Origin: JARRON01 sp037383845 | GTDB taxonomy: Bacteria; Pseudomonadota; Gammaproteobacteria; Steroidobacterales; XN24 | Direction of reading: 5' to 3' | Length of the DNA stretch: 64,000 nt | Assembly (NCBI GenBank): GCA_037383845.1 | Contig: JARRON010000007.1 | Coordinates: 21,096 to 85,095 of the forward strand | Part shown: one piece after another, positions 42,280 through 51,440 of the stretch | Position numbering within the stretch: position 1 is the stretch's first letter | Layout: each line of letters begins with the position of its first letter | Made by a program: the position numbers and the translations under genes | Notes under the pieces: generated by a model | Databases searched by the model: none | Told to the model about the DNA's origin: nothing | What the model saw: the letters and a program-made list of their open reading frames with translations, nothing else

Positions 42280-43296
42280 TCACGGGCTGGCCGGCGCTCC
42301 GGACGGCGGATAATCGGCGAGCTCCGCCAGCGAACGATTTTCGTAAAGCCGGCCGATGGCTTCGGCGAAGACGGCGTGGGCCGGCAACGAAACGAGCCTG
42401 GAGGAGAGCGCGCCGTCCGGGCGAAGCCGGAAGGGCGGGACCGTGTCACCCAGGAGCAGTTGATCGATGGGCGCGGAGCCCAGGTTATCTTCGGCACGGC
42501 CAGTGAAGAGGCCGTGGGTGGCCGCGGCGATCACGGTCTTCGCCCCGGCCGACCGGCAGGCCGCCGCGCCCCGCCCCATGGTCGAGCCGCTGGCGATGAG
42601 GTCATCCACGATGACCGCGACGCGGCCGTCTACGTCGCCGACGAACGTGGAGCCCGACAGGACGTCCTCGCTGCGGTACTTCTCGAGGAACGCCCGGCCG
42701 ATCGGCCGCTCCAGCACGGCAGACAGGGTCTGGCGCAGCGCTTCGGCCCGCTTCATGCCCCCGGCATCGGGCGAGACCACGGTGATTCCCGCGTCGGGGC
42801 AGGCGTCGGCCAGGTACCGGGCCAGTGTGGCCTTGAGCTCGAGGTGCTCGGCCGGGATGCGGAACGCGTTTTCGTAGGCGGCATCGTTGTGGACGTCCAT
42901 GGTCACGACCCGGTCAGTGCCGACGGCCTCCAGCAGTTCCGCGACATACCGTGTGTTCACCGGGTCCCGGGGCTTGGTGCGCCGGTCCTTCCGGGAAAAC
43001 GCGAGATAGGGCGCTACGGCCGTGATGCGGCCGGCCCCGGCGTCACGCAGGGCGCCGATGAAGAAGGCCAGCCGCACGAGCTTGTCGCTGGCAGACGCGC
43101 CCGGTTCGCCGTGGAGGGAATGGATCACGTAGGCGTCATCCCCGCGCACCGGGACCAGCGGGCGGGCCTTGAACTCGCCGTCCTCGAAGTCCCGCTCCTC
43201 GTGGTTGGCCAGGTCCGTGCCGAGCCCACGGGCCACCCGCGAACCGAACTCCCGGCTCGGGCCGAGGGCGAACAGGCGCATCTCGCCGCCGCTCAT
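42280..43296 (-). CDS. prs: Ribose-phosphate pyrophosphokinase (PRPP synthetase), divergent type
   Basis: 338 residues if started at 43296; an in-frame ATG at 43281 is possible. It makes PRPP from ribose 5-phosphate and ATP. Landmarks are FEDGEFKARPLVPVRGDDAY, the flexible loop AVAPYLAFSRKDRRTKPRDP, VVTMDVHNDAAYENAF, VVSPDAGGMKRAEALR and the PRPP loop VAVIVDDLIASGSTMGRGAA. It is longer than the housekeeping enzyme (about 315). Its closeness to a phosphoribosyltransferase gene suggests a special nucleotide or sugar-phosphate route; a second housekeeping prs probably exists elsewhere. Confidence 0.93.
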   Translation of the reverse strand: MSGGEMRLFALGPSREFGSRVARGLGTDLANHEERDFEDGEFKARPLVPVRGDDAYVIHSLHGEPGASASDKLVRLAFFIGALRDAGAGRITAVAPYLAFSRKDRRTKPRDPVNTRYVAELLEAVGTDRVVTMDVHNDAAYENAFRIPAEHLELKATLARYLADACPDAGITVVSPDAGGMKRAEALRQTLSAVLERPIGRAFLEKYRSEDVLSGSTFVGDVDGRVAVIVDDLIASGSTMGRGAAACRSAGAKTVIAAATHGLFTGRAEDNLGSAPIDQLLLGDTVPPFRLRPDGALSSRLVSLPAHAVFAEAIGRLYENRSLAELADYPPSGAPASP

Positions 43297-43536
43297 GCGG
43301 GCACCGGTGGCGTGTCGAAGAACATGCTTTAGGTATGGCTGAGGAACCGGGGCTGCGCCAGTTGACCTGATGCTGAGGTGCAGGGTCCGGCGGGCCCCGC
43401 CGGACAGGCCTCTGGGGGGTTCTCCGGCAGTGCAGCATGGCATCTGGCCGAATCGGGCCCATACTCGTTGTCGAGGAAAGTTTGACAACGTTGCCCGGGT
43501 CCAGGGAAGGCAGGGGCATTGCGGGGAGGAGACACC

Positions 43537-45033
43537 ATGCAGGGTCCTTTCGACAGCGTGCTCGAGCTGGTCGGGCACACGCCCGTCGTGCGGATCAAGA
43601 AGCTTGCGCCCGAGGGCGTGAATGTCTACGCGAAGCTGGAGGCCATGAACCCGCTGGGGTCGGTCAAGGACCGGCTGGCGCTGGGCGTGATCCAGGACGC
43701 GGAGCAACGGGGGCTGCTGAAGCCCGGCCAGACCGTGGTGGAGGCGACCAGCGGCAACACGGGAATCGGCCTGGCCATGGTCTGCGCCGAGAAGGGTTAT
43801 CCCCTGGTCCTCGTGATGGCGGAGAACTTCAGCGTCGAGCGCCGCAAGCTGATGCGCTTCCTCGGGGCGAAGGTCGTGCTGACGCCGGCCTCGCTCAAGG
43901 GCAGCGGCATGCTGGCCAAGGCGGTGGAGCTGGCCGAGGCCCATGGCTGGTTCCTGTGCCGGCAGTTCGAGAACGAGGCCAATGCGGACTTCCATTCCCG
44001 CACCACGGCGCCGGAGATCCTGGAGGCCTTCGAAGGCGAGCGGCTGGACTACTGGGTTACGGGGTTTGGCACGGGGGGCACCCTCAAGGGCGTGGCCCGC
44101 GTGCTAAAGGCCGAGCGACCCGGGCTCCAGGTGATCGTCTGCGAGCCGGACAATGCGCCGATTCTCGGCAGCGGCATCACCCAGGCCCGGGAGGCGGACG
44201 GCAGTCCTTCGGCCAGTCATCCCTACTTCCGGCCTCACCTCATGCAGGGCTGGTCGCCGGACTTCATCCCGAAGCTTACCGAGGACGCCGTCGGCGCCGG
44301 TCTCATCGACGGGGTCGTGCCCGTCAACGGTGGCGAGGCGCTCAGGCTTGCCCGGCAACTCGGCGTGAAGGAAGGCATCCTCACGGGCATCTCCGGCGGG
44401 GCGACCTTCGCCGGGGCGCTCAGGGTGTCCGAGTCTGCTCCCAGGGGCTCGACGATCCTGTGCATGCTGCCCGATACCGGGGAGCGGTATCTGTCCACGC
44501 CGCTCTTCGCGGACGTGCCCGAGGACATGACCGACGAGGAGATCGAGATCTCCCGCTCCACGCCGAACTGCCGGTTCGACGTGGCGCCGCCGCCGGCCCC
44601 GTCCAGGCCCCCGGACCCGGCGAGCGTCGTGGCCGTGGAGCCCGAGTTCGAGGCGCTGGTCGAGGCGCTCGTCACGGACCCGGACAACCCGGTGGTCCTG
44701 TTCGCTCTGGAGTGGTGCGAGTTCTGCTGGTCGGTCCGCAAGCTGTTCGCGAAGTACCGGATCCCGTACCAGTCCGTGGACCTGGACTCGGTCGAATACC
44801 AGGACGGCAACCGGGGCGGGAAGATCCGCGCGGCGCTGAACGCCCGCACAGGCTGTGCCACGATCCCCCAGGTCTTCATCGGAGGCGAGTTCATCGGGGG
44901 CGCGACCGAGCTCTTCGATGCCATGCGCAACGGAAAGGCGCAGTCGCTGCTGGAGTCGGGAAGCGTGGACTGGGATCAGAAGGTTGCCGACGAGCCGTAC
45001 TCATTCCTGCCCGCGTGGCTGCACCCGCGCTAA
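43537..45033 (+). CDS. Cysteine synthase-like PLP enzyme fused to a glutaredoxin domain
   Basis: 498 residues. Residues 1-320 form an OASS/CBS-type fold-II PLP enzyme: PLP Lys in AMNPLGSVKDRLALG, phosphate loop EATSGNTGIGLAM, VTGFGTGGTLKGVARVL and TGISGGATFAGA. A Pro-rich linker at about 345-370 leads to a glutaredoxin domain with active site FALEWCEFCWSVRKLFAKYR (CEFC), cis-Pro in TGCATIPQVFIGGEFIGGA and the GG loop. The enzyme half should use O-acetylserine or a related substrate and sulfide to form cysteine or an analogue; the attached glutaredoxin would supply or regulate sulfur or thiol state. GGGAGGAG precedes the ATG. Confidence 0.94.
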   Translation: MQGPFDSVLELVGHTPVVRIKKLAPEGVNVYAKLEAMNPLGSVKDRLALGVIQDAEQRGLLKPGQTVVEATSGNTGIGLAMVCAEKGYPLVLVMAENFSVERRKLMRFLGAKVVLTPASLKGSGMLAKAVELAEAHGWFLCRQFENEANADFHSRTTAPEILEAFEGERLDYWVTGFGTGGTLKGVARVLKAERPGLQVIVCEPDNAPILGSGITQAREADGSPSASHPYFRPHLMQGWSPDFIPKLTEDAVGAGLIDGVVPVNGGEALRLARQLGVKEGILTGISGGATFAGALRVSESAPRGSTILCMLPDTGERYLSTPLFADVPEDMTDEEIEISRSTPNCRFDVAPPPAPSRPPDPASVVAVEPEFEALVEALVTDPDNPVVLFALEWCEFCWSVRKLFAKYRIPYQSVDLDSVEYQDGNRGGKIRAALNARTGCATIPQVFIGGEFIGGATELFDAMRNGKAQSLLESGSVDWDQKVADEPYSFLPAWLHPR

Positions 45034-45174
45034 GGGGATTGCGTGAGCTGATGCGCAGTGTGATGGCCTCCAACACGGCCCGGGTCCCATCCCGGTTGTC
45101 GGCCTTCGCGCCGGCCCTCGCGGCGCAGCTCTTCAGCGCGCGACCGTCCGGAGACGGTGCGTCGGCGATACTCG

Positions 45175-45936
45175 TTAACCCGTGCCTCGACCGGCGCTGC
45201 GGCCGGATCCCAGGCCCAGCATCGCGGCCAGCCGGAGGGCGTCGCTGGGCGCGTATCCGGCCTCGTCGTTGTCGAAGTAGCAGTAGACGTCGACGTCGTC
45301 GGACGCCCAGCGCGACATGACCTGCGCCCAGCCCCGCAGCGTGCGTCCGTCGTAGCGCCCCTGGTAGGCATCGCCGGGGCCGTGAAGCCTCACGTAAGTG
45401 AAGTCGGCAGTCAGTTTCCGGGGTGAGCGGAACCCGGCCAGGTGGTACACGCAAAGGGCCGCGCCGTGGTCAGCCAGCATCCGGTAGCAGCGGTCGTTGA
45501 GCCAGGATCGGTCGCGAAACTCGAACGCGTAGCGCTGCGGTTTCCCGTCCAGGGTCTCCAGAAAATCCTGCAGGCGTCCACTATCGAACTTCCAGGAAGG
45601 GGGCAGCTGGAAAAGCACTGGCCCCAGCCGGTGGCCAAGCAGGCGCACACGGCTCATGAGCTTGCCCAGACTGGCTGACGGATCCTTCAGTTTTTTCATA
45701 TGGGTGATGTAGCGGCTGGCCTTTACGCTGAAGATGAATCCGCCGGGTACCCGGCCCCGCCAGGCCTTGAAGGTCTTCTCCGCGGGAAGTCGGTAAAAAG
45801 AGTTGTTGATCTCCACTGTAGGGAAGCGCTCCGCATAGAAATCCAGGCGCCGATCCCCGGGTAGCGACTCGGGATAGAACGGTCCGGTCCAGTGATCGTA
45901 GGACCAGCCCGAGGTGCCGATGCGGATGGTGCACAT
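45175..45936 (-). CDS. DUF72 (YecE-like) family protein
   Basis: 253 residues. The family signature is clear: IRIGTSGWSYDHWTGPFYPE, LDFYAERFPTVEINNSFYRL, FIFSVKASRYITHMKKLKD, PVLFQLPPSWKFD, YAFEFRDRSWLND and ADFTYVRLHGPGDAYQGRYD. It is a TIM-barrel-like protein of unknown reaction. The usual C-terminal VYCYFDNDEAGYAPSDALRL is complete, so the length is normal. It converges with the cysteine synthase fusion. Confidence 0.93.
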   Translation of the reverse strand: MCTIRIGTSGWSYDHWTGPFYPESLPGDRRLDFYAERFPTVEINNSFYRLPAEKTFKAWRGRVPGGFIFSVKASRYITHMKKLKDPSASLGKLMSRVRLLGHRLGPVLFQLPPSWKFDSGRLQDFLETLDGKPQRYAFEFRDRSWLNDRCYRMLADHGAALCVYHLAGFRSPRKLTADFTYVRLHGPGDAYQGRYDGRTLRGWAQVMSRWASDDVDVYCYFDNDEAGYAPSDALRLAAMLGLGSGRSAGRGTG

Positions 45937-46212
45937 GTCCCAAGCCTAGGCCCTGCCAACCGGGCTTTCATGGCCCCGGCGCGCGCCGGCGCCGAACCCT
46001 GCCCGCGACTGACATGTCTTTCCGGGGAGCCCGGCCGGTGCGGGGGTCAGATTGCCGGGCTGATCCGCATGACGGGCCGGATGCCCGGCTCCGGTGAAGG
46101 CGGGGCTGGGAAAGACCTGGGGCCCCGGCCCTGCTGCAACGCCGCACGCGAGGGCGTGAGAACCCGAAGCACACTCGCATATACTGCGGGCCGGTCCCGC
46201 CTGGAAGCACCT

Positions 46213-46644
46213 ATGTTCAGCATCCGGACTGTCCTGAAGCACAAGGCTGACGACACCATCTGGGCCGTGGCGCCCGACGACACCGTTCTGACCGCGATCA
46301 CCACCATGGCCGAGCACCGGATCGGCGCTGTGCTGGTGATGGACGGTGACGACCTGGTAGGCATCCTGTCGGAGCGCGACTACGCCAGGAAGATCATCCT
46401 CCAGGGCCGCCGGTCGGGGGAGACCCGGGTCTCCGACATCATGACCCGCGACGTCATCACGGTGCCGCCCACCATGACCGCTCGCGAGGGCCTGGAACTG
46501 ATGACGGAGAAACTCTGCCGCCACCTGCCGGTGGTAGAGGATGGCCGCCTGCTGGGAGTCGTGTCCATCGGAGACCTGGTCAAGCGCGTAATCGCCGAGC
46601 AGGATTCGCTGATCGAGCAGCTGGAGCAGTACATCAGCGGCTGA
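46213..46644 (+). CDS. Two-CBS-domain protein
   Basis: 143 residues made of a single CBS pair: TVLTAITTMAEHRIGAVLVM with GILSERDYARKIILQGR, and IMTRDVITVPPTMTAREGLE with HLPVVEDGRLLGVVSIGDLV. Such stand-alone pairs bind adenosyl nucleotides (AMP, ATP, SAM or NAD) and regulate partners. The Asp in ERDYA and in IGDLV is in the ribose-binding position. The partner is unknown. Confidence 0.93.
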   Translation: MFSIRTVLKHKADDTIWAVAPDDTVLTAITTMAEHRIGAVLVMDGDDLVGILSERDYARKIILQGRRSGETRVSDIMTRDVITVPPTMTAREGLELMTEKLCRHLPVVEDGRLLGVVSIGDLVKRVIAEQDSLIEQLEQYISG

Positions 46645-46717
46645 CCGGCCGGTCGGTGTAAGGTTCGCGGCGTCCGCCGGGTCATCCTTACCGAGACCCG
46701 AACAGGCGGAGCCACCG

Positions 46718-46963
46718 ATGAACCATCCCCCCTCCCGTCTCGAACGCGCCGGCGCTCGCCTCAGGCCGGCGGCTCTTATCGCGTTCATGGTCCTGGTCTT
46801 CACGGCGGTCAGCGGAGATCGCGCGCCCGTCGATCCGGTCCCGCTGTCCGCCGAAGACGAGCAGCGTGTCCCGCACGCGGCCGCCTCAACCCGTTCGTCA
46901 CGCTGTCCGGATGCCCGCCGGCAGTCCCGCGACCGCTTCCCGCGCGTGATGATCGGCTCATGA
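46718..46963 (+). CDS. Small hypothetical protein with a hydrophobic N-terminal segment
   Basis: 81 residues from an ATG with GCGGAG 7 nt upstream. RPAALIAFMVLVFTAVSG resembles a signal anchor; the rest is short, charged and without family resemblance. It sits in the gap between the CBS gene and recQ. It could be a small exported peptide or a chance frame. Confidence 0.35.
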   Translation: MNHPPSRLERAGARLRPAALIAFMVLVFTAVSGDRAPVDPVPLSAEDEQRVPHAAASTRSSRCPDARRQSRDRFPRVMIGS

Positions 46964-47024
46964 CCGCAGGCGCCTGACGGCTCCTCCGGCGGCGCCTCGT
47001 GCCGGGCTTGGGTATGCTCGGCCT

Positions 47025-48833
47025 ATGGACTCTGCGGGCGACGCTCTCTCGATCCTTAAAGAGACTTTCGGGTTCGACGGTTTCCGCGGTGCCCAGCGCG
47101 AGATCGTCGAGTACGTGGCCCGCGGCGGCGATGCGCTCGTACTCATGCCCACCGGGGGCGGAAAGTCCCTGTGCTACCAGCTGCCGGCGCTGCTCAGAAC
47201 CGGCACGGGTATCGTCGTCTCGCCCCTGATCGCCCTCATGCACGACCAGGTCGCGGCCCTCGAGCAGCACGGTGTGGCGGCGGCGTATCTGGACTCGACG
47301 CTTTCGCCTGCCGACGCCAGAGAGGTGGAATCCCGGCTCCGGGCGGGGGAGCTCGACCTGGTCTACGTAGCGCCGGAGCGGCTGCTCTCCGGTCGATGCC
47401 TGGAACTTCTCGATGAGCTCTCCCTGGCCCTGTTCGCGATTGACGAGGCCCACTGCGTCTCGCAATGGGGCCACGACTTCCGGCCTGAGTACCTGGGGCT
47501 CTCGGTGCTGCGGGAGCGCTTCCCGGGCGTGCCGCGGGTGGCTCTCACCGCCACCGCCGACCCCCAGACCCGCCAGGAGATCATCGACCGGCTGGAGCTG
47601 ACCGATGCCCGGACGTTTGTCTCGAGTTTCGACCGGCCGAATATTCGCTACACCATCGTGGACAAGGTGGAGCCCCGGGCCCAGTTGCTGCGCTTCGTCC
47701 AGGACGAGCACCCCGGCGAGTCGGGCATCGTCTATTGCCTGTCCCGGAAGAAGGTCGACGAGACGGCCCGATGGCTTGGGGAGCGGGGCGTGGATGCGGT
47801 CGCGTATCACGCCGGGATGACCAGGGAGGCCCGGGCGGAGAGCCAGGCCCGGTTCCAGCGGGACGAGGGCGTGGTCGTCGTTGCCACAATCGCTTTCGGT
47901 ATGGGCATCGACAAGCCCGATGTACGGTTCGTCGCCCACCTGGACCTGCCCAGGAGCATCGAGGGCTACTACCAGGAGACGGGCCGGGCGGGCCGGGACG
48001 GCCTGCCGGCAGACGCCTGGATGACCTATGGACTGGGCGACGTCGTCCAGCAGCGCCGCCTGATCGAGCAGTCCGAGGCCAGCGACGACTTCAAGCGGGT
48101 CTCAACGGCCAAGCTCGATGCGCTGCTGGGCCTGTGCGAGACGGCCGGCTGCCGTCGGGTCCGGCTCCTGGCGTACTTCGGCGAGGACAGCGACCCCTGC
48201 GGCAACTGCGACACGTGCCTGTCGCCTCCCGAGACGTGGGACGCGACCGACGCTGCGCGCAAGGCGCTCTCGGCTGTCTACCGCACCGGCCAGCGTTTCG
48301 GCGCGGCCTATGTCATCGACGTCTTGCGCGGGAAGACGAGCGAGCGCATCCAGGCCCGGAGCCACGACGAGCTCGGCGTTTTCGGCGTCGGCGCGGACCT
48401 GGACCCGGGGAGCTGGCGCAACGTTTTCCGGCAGCTGGTGGCGCTCGGTCTGATCGAGGTCGACCATGCCCGGTACGGAGCGCTGCGCCTGACGCCGGCG
48501 AGCCGGCCTGTGCTCCGGGGCGAACGGCGCATCGAGATGCGGCCGGTGGTCGCAGCCGCAGGCCGCAGGCGGAAACCGACGAAGCCGCCGCCCGGCGGGC
48601 TCGGTCCCGCGGACGAGTCCTTGCTCGAGCGGCTGAAGGCCTGGCGGCGGGAGGAGGCGAGGCGCCAGGGCGTCCCCGCCTACGTAATCCTCCATGACGT
48701 CACGCTGGCCGAGATCGCGAGTACGAGGCCCGCGAGCCCCGACTCCCTGAGTCAGGTCTCCGGGATCGGTGAGAAGAAGCTCGACCGGTACGGGCAGGCG
48801 GTGCTCGATATTGTTGAGAGCGAGGCACCGTGA
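47025..48833 (+). CDS. recQ: ATP-dependent DNA helicase RecQ
   Basis: 602 residues, 3'-5' helicase of recombination and fork repair. Motif 0 FGFDGFRGAQREIVEYV, Walker A VLMPTGGGKSLCYQLPAL, Walker B box ALFAIDEAHCVSQWGHDFRP, VALTATADP, and motif VI YYQETGRAGRDGLPADAWM. The RQC zinc site has four Cys in CRRVRLLAYFGEDSDPCGNC plus DTC. A complete C-terminal HRDC domain ends the protein (LLERLKAWRREEARRQGVPA, VSGIGEKKLDRYG). The stop overlaps the next gene by GTGA, so helicase and exonuclease are coupled. Confidence 0.96.
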   Translation: MDSAGDALSILKETFGFDGFRGAQREIVEYVARGGDALVLMPTGGGKSLCYQLPALLRTGTGIVVSPLIALMHDQVAALEQHGVAAAYLDSTLSPADAREVESRLRAGELDLVYVAPERLLSGRCLELLDELSLALFAIDEAHCVSQWGHDFRPEYLGLSVLRERFPGVPRVALTATADPQTRQEIIDRLELTDARTFVSSFDRPNIRYTIVDKVEPRAQLLRFVQDEHPGESGIVYCLSRKKVDETARWLGERGVDAVAYHAGMTREARAESQARFQRDEGVVVVATIAFGMGIDKPDVRFVAHLDLPRSIEGYYQETGRAGRDGLPADAWMTYGLGDVVQQRRLIEQSEASDDFKRVSTAKLDALLGLCETAGCRRVRLLAYFGEDSDPCGNCDTCLSPPETWDATDAARKALSAVYRTGQRFGAAYVIDVLRGKTSERIQARSHDELGVFGVGADLDPGSWRNVFRQLVALGLIEVDHARYGALRLTPASRPVLRGERRIEMRPVVAAAGRRRKPTKPPPGGLGPADESLLERLKAWRREEARRQGVPAYVILHDVTLAEIASTRPASPDSLSQVSGIGEKKLDRYGQAVLDIVESEAP

Positions 48834-49345
48834 CGACGTATCTGGCGCTGGACTTCGAGACGGCGAACCACGCCCGGGACAGCGCCTGCGCCCTGGGCAT
48901 CGCCGTCGTCGCCGGCGGCGATATCGTCGAGGAGACCTCGTTCCTGGTGCGTCCCCCGAGCCATGAGTTCTTGTTTACCTGCATCCACGGCCTTGAATGG
49001 CGGCACGTGCAGGATGCGCCGACCTTCGGGGAGCTCTGGCCACGCCTGAATCCGTACCTTGAGGAGGCCGATTTCCTCGTCGCCCACAACGCGCCGTTCG
49101 ACATGGGAGTGCTGGCGGGCTGCTGCGAGACCTATCGCCTCGCCCCCGTTCGTCGTCCTTCCGTGTGCACGGTACGCGTGGCCCGGGAGGTCTGGGGAAT
49201 CTACCCGACGAAGCTTCCTGACGTCTGCCGCCATCTGGGTATCGGCCTGAAGCATCACGACGCCGCGTCGGATGCTTCCGCCTGCGCCGGGATCCTGGTC
49301 CGGGCGCTGGGGGCGGGCTGGCGAGTACCCGGTTCTGGGGGTTGA
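48830..49345 (+). CDS. DEDDh 3'-5' exonuclease (DnaQ-like)
   Basis: 171 residues from a GTG overlapping the recQ stop. Exo I is YLALDFETANHARDSACALG with the DxE pair, Exo II is DFLVAHNAPFDMGVL, and Exo III is LKHHDAASDASACAGIL with the HxxxxD of the DEDDh type. The short length points to a stand-alone nuclease, not a polymerase subunit. Coupling to RecQ suggests it trims 3' ends opened by the helicase; that is inferred from context. Confidence 0.93.
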   Translation: MTTYLALDFETANHARDSACALGIAVVAGGDIVEETSFLVRPPSHEFLFTCIHGLEWRHVQDAPTFGELWPRLNPYLEEADFLVAHNAPFDMGVLAGCCETYRLAPVRRPSVCTVRVAREVWGIYPTKLPDVCRHLGIGLKHHDAASDASACAGILVRALGAGWRVPGSGG

Positions 49346-49371
49346 ACCCGCCTCCGCCGCTAAGCCGCTGA

Positions 49372-49377
49372 TATAAT
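49372..49377 (+). promoter_or_regulatory. Possible -10 element before the tandem array
   Basis: A perfect TATAAT 135 nt before the first array gene, in the only gap (166 nt) ahead of about 14.5 kb of nearly gapless genes. The -35 region (CGCCTC-like) is poor, so an activator might be needed. This is the most likely promoter for the array. Confidence 0.4.
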
Positions 49378-49511
49378 GCGGTTTGAAGGCGGTTCTCGGT
49401 TTCTACGTATCCGGCCTGGCTCTTTCCACCCGCCGCGCCCTCTGCGTCGTGAGTGACATCAGCTAAGTCTTTGTTCATTATCGGTCACTGACTTACGGGA
49501 GAGGGGGGGCG

Positions 49512-51440
49512 ATGTCCTTAATCGGCGAACTCAAGCGCCGGAATGTGTTCCGCGTGGGCGCTGCTTACCTGGTGTCTGCGTGGCTGCTGATCGAAATCGC
49601 GGACATCATGTTCCCCGCCTTCGGCTTTCCGCAGGGGGCGCTCAAGTGGCTGGTGGGTGCCCTCGCCCTGGGACTGATCCCGATACTCGTCTTCTCCTGG
49701 GCCTACGAGCTCACCGAGCACGGCATCGTCCGGGACAAGGGCCCGACCCGGGAGAACCCGCAGGCGGAGGCCACCGCCCAGCGGCTGAACCAGGTCACCA
49801 TCATCATGATCCTGCTTGCGCTGGCGGTGATCGTGGTCGAGCGATTCGTTCTGCCCGAGCGCATCGTCGAGCCAGAGGCCGTCGCAGAGCAGGCAGCTCC
49901 CGGCGAGACAACGGCGGAGCCCGTGGAGCCGGCAGAGCCCGTGGAGCCGCCTCCCGAGCCGGCCGTCCCTCAGCGGCCACTGCCTGATGGGCCTTCGGTG
50001 GCGGTGTTGCCGTTCACGAACATGAGCCCGGACCCGGAGAACGAGTATTTCGCCGACGGTATCTCCGAGGAAATCCTCAACGTGCTCGCCGGGATCGACG
50101 GCCTCAGGGTCGCCTCCCGCACGTCGGCATTTTCGTTCAAGGGAACCAATACCCCCATCCCTCAGATCGCCCGTCAGCTTGGCGTTGCCCATGTGCTGGA
50201 GGGCTCGGTTCGCCGGGCCGGCGACCGGGTGCGCATCACCGCCCAGCTCATTGATGCGGGCACCGACCAGCACCTCTGGTCGGATTCCTACGATCGCGAT
50301 CTGACCGATATCTTCGCGGTCCAGGAAGAGATCGCCCGGGCCATCTCCACGGCGCTCGAGCACGAGCTGGGCTTCGAGCCTGCCATGGCGGTCTCTGTGG
50401 CCGCGCCTACCGAGGATCTGCGCGCCTACGAGCTTTATCTGCAGGGGCGGACCCTGTTTTACCAGCGCGGCGACGCACTCATCCGGGCCAGAGCCAGCCT
50501 GGAGGAGGCCGTGGCACGGGATCCGGAGTTCGCTGAGGCGTGGGCCGCTCTGGCCGGCGTGCTGTATGTATCCCCCAGCTACATTCCGGTGCCTGACTCC
50601 GACGCGGAAGACAGGCTCGCAACACAGGCGGCCGAGCGGGCCCGGGCGCTGGACGACGGCCTGGCCCTGCCCTACGCGGTTCTGGGAGCCCTGCGTTCGG
50701 AGAACGATGCTCCCCTGGAGGGCTACCGGCTGCTGACCGGCGCGGTGGAGCGCAACCCGAGTGATTCCACCGCGTGGCTGTGGCGGGGCATCGCCAACGT
50801 CCGGAGCGGCTACACGGGCAAGGCGGTTGCGGATTTTCGCCGTGCCCGGGAAATCGATCCCCAGGTCGGCATCACCAATGGCTGGCTCGGGGCCTCCCTT
50901 GTGGATTCCGGGCAGTTCGAGGAAGCCGAGGAACGCATCGAGCGAAGTATCGCTCTGGGCTGGGCCTCCGGCGGGTTGTGGAACAAGCTACATCTGGCTC
51001 TCGCGCGGGAGGACCCCGACGCAGCGGCCCGGGCCTTCCAAAGCTGGGCGGAGGCCGTGCAGGCCAGTTTCGCTTCCGATCCCGTGACGACTGATGTCGC
51101 CAGGCGCGCGGCGGCCGCGTTCGGGGATCCCGACGCGGAGCGTGCCTTCGTCGACTCGCTGGCGTCATGGGCGGCAGATAAGCCGGGCTGGTCGTCCATC
51201 GCACTGCTTTTCGGTTTTCACAACGAGGCCCTTGCCTTCGAACTCGATCCGGCGCGGGAACGGGATCCGAATTTCCTTCACAACGTATGGTTCCCGGCAT
51301 GTCGCGCGGCCGTGGAGGCACCCGGCTTCCTCGAGCTGGCTGAGGCGCGGGGATACCTGGAACAGTGGCTGTCCGAAGGCTTCCCCGATGGCTGCAGACT
51401 CCTCGAGGCGCCGGAACGCCGCCTGGAGTGCGACTGGTGA
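49512..51440 (+). CDS. Array copy 1: membrane TolB/FlgO-like domain and TPR protein
   Basis: 642 residues; a strong GGGAGAGGGGGGG site precedes the ATG. Helix 1 AAYLVSAWLLIEIADIMFPA (residues 17-36), helix 2 WLVGALALGLIPILVFSWAY and helix 3 VTIIMILLALAVIVVERFVL (about 93-112). A linker of Glu/Pro repeats (VEPAEPVEPPPEPAVP) leads to a TolB-like domain at 160-290 (SVAVLPFTNMSPDPENEYFA, VLEGSVRRAGDRVRITAQLI, DIFAVQEEIARAISTALE). TPR-like helices follow to the end. The subtype with DGISEEILN is the common one in adenylate-cyclase-associated proteins, so copy 1 may be closest to the ancestor. N-in topology puts the TolB-like and TPR parts in the periplasm. Function unknown. Confidence 0.88.
   Translation: MSLIGELKRRNVFRVGAAYLVSAWLLIEIADIMFPAFGFPQGALKWLVGALALGLIPILVFSWAYELTEHGIVRDKGPTRENPQAEATAQRLNQVTIIMILLALAVIVVERFVLPERIVEPEAVAEQAAPGETTAEPVEPAEPVEPPPEPAVPQRPLPDGPSVAVLPFTNMSPDPENEYFADGISEEILNVLAGIDGLRVASRTSAFSFKGTNTPIPQIARQLGVAHVLEGSVRRAGDRVRITAQLIDAGTDQHLWSDSYDRDLTDIFAVQEEIARAISTALEHELGFEPAMAVSVAAPTEDLRAYELYLQGRTLFYQRGDALIRARASLEEAVARDPEFAEAWAALAGVLYVSPSYIPVPDSDAEDRLATQAAERARALDDGLALPYAVLGALRSENDAPLEGYRLLTGAVERNPSDSTAWLWRGIANVRSGYTGKAVADFRRAREIDPQVGITNGWLGASLVDSGQFEEAEERIERSIALGWASGGLWNKLHLALAREDPDAAARAFQSWAEAVQASFASDPVTTDVARRAAAAFGDPDAERAFVDSLASWAADKPGWSSIALLFGFHNEALAFELDPARERDPNFLHNVWFPACRAAVEAPGFLELAEARGYLEQWLSEGFPDGCRLLEAPERRLECDW

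Noticed and set aside
43437..45320. 627-codon frame overlapping the cysteine synthase-glutaredoxin gene
   Set aside because: Gly/Arg-rich shadow frame without motifs; the fusion gene has full PLP and glutaredoxin signatures.
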